From Actinomycetota bacterium (GTDB lineage Bacteria; Actinomycetota; Actinomycetes; Streptosporangiales; Streptosporangiaceae): a stretch of DNA of 8,724 bases. Position 1 is the first letter of the stretch, and every line of letters starts with the position of its first letter. This document shows positions 5,855 to 8,724 of this stretch, in pieces. The stretch lies in the NCBI GenBank assembly GCA_003541285.1, contig DPMS01000582.1:1-8724 (forward strand), written 5' to 3'. Under the pieces are notes generated by a model. That model was not told the origin of the DNA and searched no databases. It saw only the letters and a list, made by a program, of their open reading frames with translations. The position numbers and the translations under genes were made by a program.

Positions 5855-6270
5855 GCGCCAAGCCGGTCCCGGTGCCGACGCCGGAGACGCAGCCATTCTG
5901 GGACGGCTGCGCCGCCGGGGAACTGCGCATCCAGCGGTGCGTGGACTGCGGCCGCCCGCACTTCTACCCGCGCCCGGTATGCCCGGCCTGCGGCTCGGTG
6001 AACACCGAATGGTTCGCCGCAAGCGGCCGGGCCACGCTGTACTCCTACGTGATCAATCACCGGCCGGCGCCGGGATTCGAGGATGAGGCGCCCTATGCGA
6101 TCGCCGTCGTGGAACTGGCAGAAGGGCCGCGGATGATGACCAGTATCGTCGGCGTGCCGGCCACGCCGGAAGCGCTGGTGCTGGACATGCCGCTGCAGGT
6201 CAGCTTCGAGCAGCGGGGCGATATCAGCCTGCCGGTGTTCGGCCCGGCCGGGCAGGAGACGCCGCGATGA
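5851..6270 (+). CDS. DUF35 Zn-ribbon/OB-fold protein, likely partner of the thiolase-like protein
   Basis: A 139-residue protein with the standard DUF35 layout. An N-terminal helix (PFWDGCAAGELRIQRC) leads to a rubredoxin-like zinc ribbon with Cys30, Cys33, Cys44 and Cys47 (CVDC and CPAC). An OB fold follows from about residue 58 (GRATLYSYVINHRPAPGF and the AIAVVELAEGPRM strand). DUF35 proteins bind thiolase-family enzymes; in sterol side-chain breakdown the DUF35 domain of ChsH2 forms the aldolase with Ltp2. The gene is sandwiched by 4-base overlaps with the SDR before it (GTGA) and the thiolase-like gene after it (ATGA), which fits a stoichiometric complex. The GTG at 5851 has GGGAG just upstream; the frame stays open further upstream, but that part is inside the SDR gene. 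Unlike ChsH2 there is no fused MaoC hydratase domain, and none is encoded in this window. Confidence 0.85.
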   Translation: MSAKPVPVPTPETQPFWDGCAAGELRIQRCVDCGRPHFYPRPVCPACGSVNTEWFAASGRATLYSYVINHRPAPGFEDEAPYAIAVVELAEGPRMMTSIVGVPATPEALVLDMPLQVSFEQRGDISLPVFGPAGQETPR

Positions 6271-7415
6271 GCGGGCGCCCGGGGGTCATCATCGCCGGCG
6301 CGGCCGAAACCGACCAGGTCGGCAAGCTGCCCGGCCATTCGGAGCTGCAACTGCACACCGAGGGCGCGCTGAACGCGGTGGCCGACGCGGGCCTGCGGCT
6401 GCGCGACATCGACGGCATCGCCACCGTCGCATCGCCCGGACCGGTGCAGGTCGCGCATGCGCTCGGGATCACGCCGGACTGGATCGACGGCACCGGGGTC
6501 GGCGGGACCTCGTTCCTGCTCCATGTCCGGCACGCGGTCGCGGCCATCCGGGCCGGCTACGCGAAGACGGTCCTGATAACCCACGGGCAGTCGGGACGGT
6601 CCCGGGTCGGCGCAGCCCCGTTCCGTATTCCTCCGTCCTCCCCGATGGGGCAGTTCGAGGCCCCCTACGGCACGTTCGGCCCGACGACGACCTTCACCAT
6701 CCCGTTGCTGCGCTACATGAAGGAGCACGGGCTGACCCATGAGCAGCTCGCGTATGTCGCCGTGGCGCAGCGGCGGTGGGCGGCGAAGAACCCGCGCGCC
6801 GCGTTCCGTGACCCGATCACGGTCGAGGACGTGCTGGCGTCCCGGCTGGTCGCCTACCCGTTCCACCTGCTGGAGTGCTGCCTGGTCACCGACGGGGGCG
6901 GCGCGCTGGTGATCGCTTCGGCGGAGCGCGCGGCGGAGTTCCCGAAGCCCGGCGTGCACATCCTCGGAACCGGGGAGTCGTCGGAGACCCCGATGATCTC
7001 CCAGATGGTGGATTTCACCGAGTCCCAGGCGTTCCGGCTGGCCGGCCAGGCAGCCTTCGCCGAGGCTGGCATCGGCGTCGCCGACGTGGATCACCTGATG
7101 ATCTACGATGCGTTCGCCCACGTGCCCATCTACGGGCTGGAGGCGCTCGGCTTCACCGGCAGGGGCGAGGCAGGGGCGTTCATAGCCGATGGGAACACCG
7201 GGCCTGGCGGCTCGCTGCCGCTGAATACCAACGGCGGCGGGCTCTCCTACACCCACACGGGGATGTATGGCATGTTCGCCATCACCGAAGGTGTCCGCCA
7301 GCTGCGCGGCGAGGCCGCGGCCCCGGCCGGTGACCCGCAGATCAGCGTCATCCTCGGCAATGGCGGCATGTTCGCCACGGCTGGCGTGCTGGTTCTCGGG
7401 CGCCGGCCCCGGTAG
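6267..7415 (+). CDS. Thiolase-like protein of the SCP-x/Ltp group lacking catalytic Cys, probable Ltp2-type aldolase
   Basis: A 382-residue thiolase-superfamily protein of the SCP-x/lipid-transfer group, without an SCP2 domain. Where thiolases carry the nucleophilic Cys (NxxCaSG) this protein reads DGTGVGGTSF (74-83). Where the second Cys would be it reads VILGNGG (L363). It keeps the His of the GHP motif (His330 in LSYTHTG), plus Tyr280 (MIYDAF) and Tyr328 (LSYTHTG). Ltp2 aldolases use two similarly placed tyrosines for retro-aldol release of a side-chain fragment from a beta-hydroxyacyl-CoA. Other family landmarks are THEQLA, CCLVTDGGGA (204-213), GFTGRGEAGAF and NTNGGG. Claisen thiolysis is unlikely; retro-aldol (or aldol) chemistry with the DUF35 subunit is the best inference. 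The ATG overlaps the DUF35 stop. A hairpin 42 bases after the stop ends the operon. A non-catalytic scaffold remains possible. Confidence 0.8.
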   Translation: MSGRPGVIIAGAAETDQVGKLPGHSELQLHTEGALNAVADAGLRLRDIDGIATVASPGPVQVAHALGITPDWIDGTGVGGTSFLLHVRHAVAAIRAGYAKTVLITHGQSGRSRVGAAPFRIPPSSPMGQFEAPYGTFGPTTTFTIPLLRYMKEHGLTHEQLAYVAVAQRRWAAKNPRAAFRDPITVEDVLASRLVAYPFHLLECCLVTDGGGALVIASAERAAEFPKPGVHILGTGESSETPMISQMVDFTESQAFRLAGQAAFAEAGIGVADVDHLMIYDAFAHVPIYGLEALGFTGRGEAGAFIADGNTGPGGSLPLNTNGGGLSYTHTGMYGMFAITEGVRQLRGEAAAPAGDPQISVILGNGGMFATAGVLVLGRRPR

Positions 7416-7456
7416 CCGACGGCCCGCCTGCCTGGCTCGCCGGCCAGCTGGCGTAT

Positions 7457-7489
7457 CCCGGGCGGGCAGATCCAGATGGCCCGCCCGGG
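7457..7489 (+). terminator. Hairpin terminator after the thiolase-like gene
   Basis: A perfect 11-bp stem pairs CCCGGGCGGGC (7457-7467) with GCCCGCCCGGG (7479-7489) around an 11-base loop, 42 bases after the stop codon. It has no clear U-tract, as is common in actinobacteria. It separates the operon from the acyl-CoA dehydrogenase gene, which has its own promoter and operator. Confidence 0.7.
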
Positions 7490-7506
7490 TCGTCATCATC
7501 CGGCTA

Positions 7507-7554
7507 TTGACAGGGCGCACCAGCCGGGTTCTGATAGAACAGAATTCTAGAATG
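7507..7554 (+). promoter_or_regulatory. Promoter and TetR-type operator (site D) before the acyl-CoA dehydrogenase gene
   Basis: TTGACA (7507-7512) and, after 17 bases, TCTGAT (7530-7535, 4 of 6) form the best-spaced promoter of the cluster. The operator ATAGAA (7534-7539), CAGAA, TTCTAG (7545-7550) overlaps the -10 region. Its right half, TTCTAGAATG, again contains TAGAAT (7548-7553), an alternative -10. The leader to the GTG start would be about 75-95 bases, longer than at the other three sites. Confidence 0.65.
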
Positions 7555-7636
7555 TCGTAAATTGGCTTGGCGGAGTTCGCGAGGTCGCCGCCGGGCGGCC
7601 GGCGCTCGCCGCTCTTCGCTGCCGAGGAGGCCCGTG

Positions 7637-8724
7637 GTGGAACTCGACCTTGGACCGGAAATCCGCCGGTATCGCAGCGATCTGCGCGACTGGATTGCCG
7701 CGAATACGCCCCGCGGGCTGGTGGAACTCGCCGACTGGAACGCGTTGCCCGTCACCGGGGGGTTCCGCGACGACCAGATGGTGCACGCCCTGTCGGACCC
7801 GCGGTACGGCGAGTGGGAACGGCGGCTGGCCGAGGCCCGGCTGATCTGCCCCCAGTGGCCGGCTGCCTACGGCGGCCAGGATGCCGGCGCCGTCCGTATC
7901 GCCGTGCTGAACGAGGAGTTCGCCCGGGCCGGGGTGCCCCGCGTCATCCGCGGCATGGGAGAAGCGCTGGTCGCCCCGTCGGTCCTGGTCCATGGGACGC
8001 CCGAGCAGAAGGCGTATTTCCTGCCCAGGATCCTCTCCGGCGAAGATGCCTACTGCCAGGGGTTCTCCGAGCCGGGGCACGGCTCCGACCTGGCCGCCGT
8101 CGAGACCCGTGGCGTCGTTGACGGCGACGAGATCGTGGTGACCGGCCAGAAGGTCTGGACGTCCGGCGCGGCCCGGGCGAACATGATCTTCGTCTTGTGC
8201 CGGACGGATCCCGGCCTGCCCAAGCACGCCGGCCTGTCCTACGTTCTGCTGCCGTTCACCGGCCCGGGTGTGGAGTACCGGCCGATCCGGCAGATGTCGG
8301 GGGCGGCGGAGTTCTGCGAGGACTTCCTGGACGGCGTGCGCGCCCCGCTGTTCAACGTGATCGGCGGCGTCAACAATGGCTGGCGGGTCGCGATGACGAC
8401 GCTGGGCCATGAGCGCGGCGGCGGGGCCACCATCGGGTACCTGCGCTACGAGCGGGAGTTCTGGGCACTGGCCGACACCGCCCGCTCCTGCGGCAAGGAC
8501 CGCGACCCGCTGGTGCGCCAGCAGCTCGCCTGGGCCTACACGCAGGTGCAGCTGATGCGCTACAGCGGGCTGCGGGCGCTCGCGCAGATCGCGGAGGGCC
8601 GCCAGCCCGGGCCTGAGGCCTCGATCACGAAGCTGTTCTGGAGCGAGTACCACAAGCGCCTCGGCGAGATCGCCATGGCGATCGTCGGGACCGGCGCCCT
8701 GGTCCGGCCGGACGGCGACGGCTA
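7637..8724 (+). CDS. Acyl-CoA dehydrogenase, C-terminus beyond the window
   Basis: The frame is open to the window edge, giving 362 codons of an expected 380-400. It encodes an FAD-dependent acyl-CoA dehydrogenase, which introduces the alpha,beta double bond in acyl-CoA beta-oxidation. The all-helical N-terminal domain (about 1-135) includes ICPQWPAAYGGQDAG. The middle beta-domain has FSEPGHGSDLA (143-153), where most family members have TEPxxGSD, and GQKVWTSGA (170-178). The C-terminal helical domain includes the NNGWRVAMTTLGHERGG region with Glu259. The catalytic base cannot be assigned because the last part is missing. The GTG at 7637 is chosen because GAGGAGG lies 6 bases upstream; a GTG one codon earlier and a TTG at 7562 are weaker options. 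Its operator matches those of the neighbouring SDR/DUF35/thiolase units, placing it in the same regulon. The substrate is not readable from sequence; sterol or bile-acid side chain, terpenoid and branched acyl-CoA are all possible. Confidence 0.88.
   Translation, partial: MELDLGPEIRRYRSDLRDWIAANTPRGLVELADWNALPVTGGFRDDQMVHALSDPRYGEWERRLAEARLICPQWPAAYGGQDAGAVRIAVLNEEFARAGVPRVIRGMGEALVAPSVLVHGTPEQKAYFLPRILSGEDAYCQGFSEPGHGSDLAAVETRGVVDGDEIVVTGQKVWTSGAARANMIFVLCRTDPGLPKHAGLSYVLLPFTGPGVEYRPIRQMSGAAEFCEDFLDGVRAPLFNVIGGVNNGWRVAMTTLGHERGGGATIGYLRYEREFWALADTARSCGKDRDPLVRQQLAWAYTQVQLMRYSGLRALAQIAEGRQPGPEASITKLFWSEYHKRLGEIAMAIVGTGALVRPDGDG

Noticed and set aside
3179..7479. Exact 13-base repeat CAGATCCAGATGG at 3179-3191 and 7467-7479
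   Set aside because: One copy is beside operator A and one spans the loop of the terminator at 7457. One 13-base repeat is roughly expected by chance in a window of this size, and the contexts differ.
6093..7520. 475-codon minus-strand frame opposite the thiolase-like gene
   Set aside because: The plus-strand frame has unmistakable thiolase-family motifs; the minus frame is Arg/Gly/His-rich and motif-free.
7547..8653. 368-codon minus-strand frame opposite the acyl-CoA dehydrogenase
   Set aside because: The plus strand encodes a clear acyl-CoA dehydrogenase with a good ribosome-binding site; the reverse frame shows no recognisable domain.

Overview
This window comes from a high-GC Gram-positive bacterium, almost certainly an actinomycete. 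The DNA is GC-rich throughout, codons end mostly in G or C, GTG starts are common, genes overlap by four bases (GTGA, ATGA), and the families (MarR, TetR, SDR, Zn-ribbon/DUF35, SCP-x-type thiolase, acyl-CoA dehydrogenase) are a typical actinobacterial lipid or steroid catabolism set. The species cannot be named from the sequence. No RNA genes, insertion sequences or CRISPR arrays were found.

Left part (1-930): the first codons of a MarR-type repressor run leftward off the window. They diverge from two small tandem genes for paralogous dimeric alpha/beta-barrel (ABM-like) proteins. Between them lie two near-identical palindromes in mirror orientation, each carrying a TTGACA -35 box for one of the divergent promoters. 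This looks like a self-contained MarR switch.

Middle (930-3025): one isolated gene encodes an exported protein of 615 residues. It has a signal peptide, a low-complexity linker and a large region resembling beta-propeller-like secreted proteins. A strong hairpin terminator ends it.

Right part (3160-8724): a catabolic cluster for a CoA-thioester substrate. It holds an SDR, a convergent TetR repressor and, divergent from that repressor, a translationally coupled operon of a second SDR (3-hydroxyacyl-CoA dehydrogenase-like), a DUF35 Zn-ribbon/OB protein and a thiolase-like protein. After a terminator comes a separately promoted acyl-CoA dehydrogenase, cut by the window end. The thiolase-like protein lacks both usual catalytic cysteines but keeps the His and two tyrosines expected of Ltp2-type side-chain aldolases, and the DUF35 partner fits that reading.

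Four sites with the same architecture (YTAGAA-like half, 5-base spacer, TTCTAGWAT-like half) stand in front of all four transcription units of the right part, including the TetR gene itself. In each, the better-conserved half faces the gene and overlaps a -10-like hexamer. The simplest model is that this TetR protein represses the whole cluster until a substrate-derived ligand, perhaps an acyl-CoA, releases it. The substrate is unknown; a sterol-like, terpenoid or branched side chain is an inference from the enzyme families.
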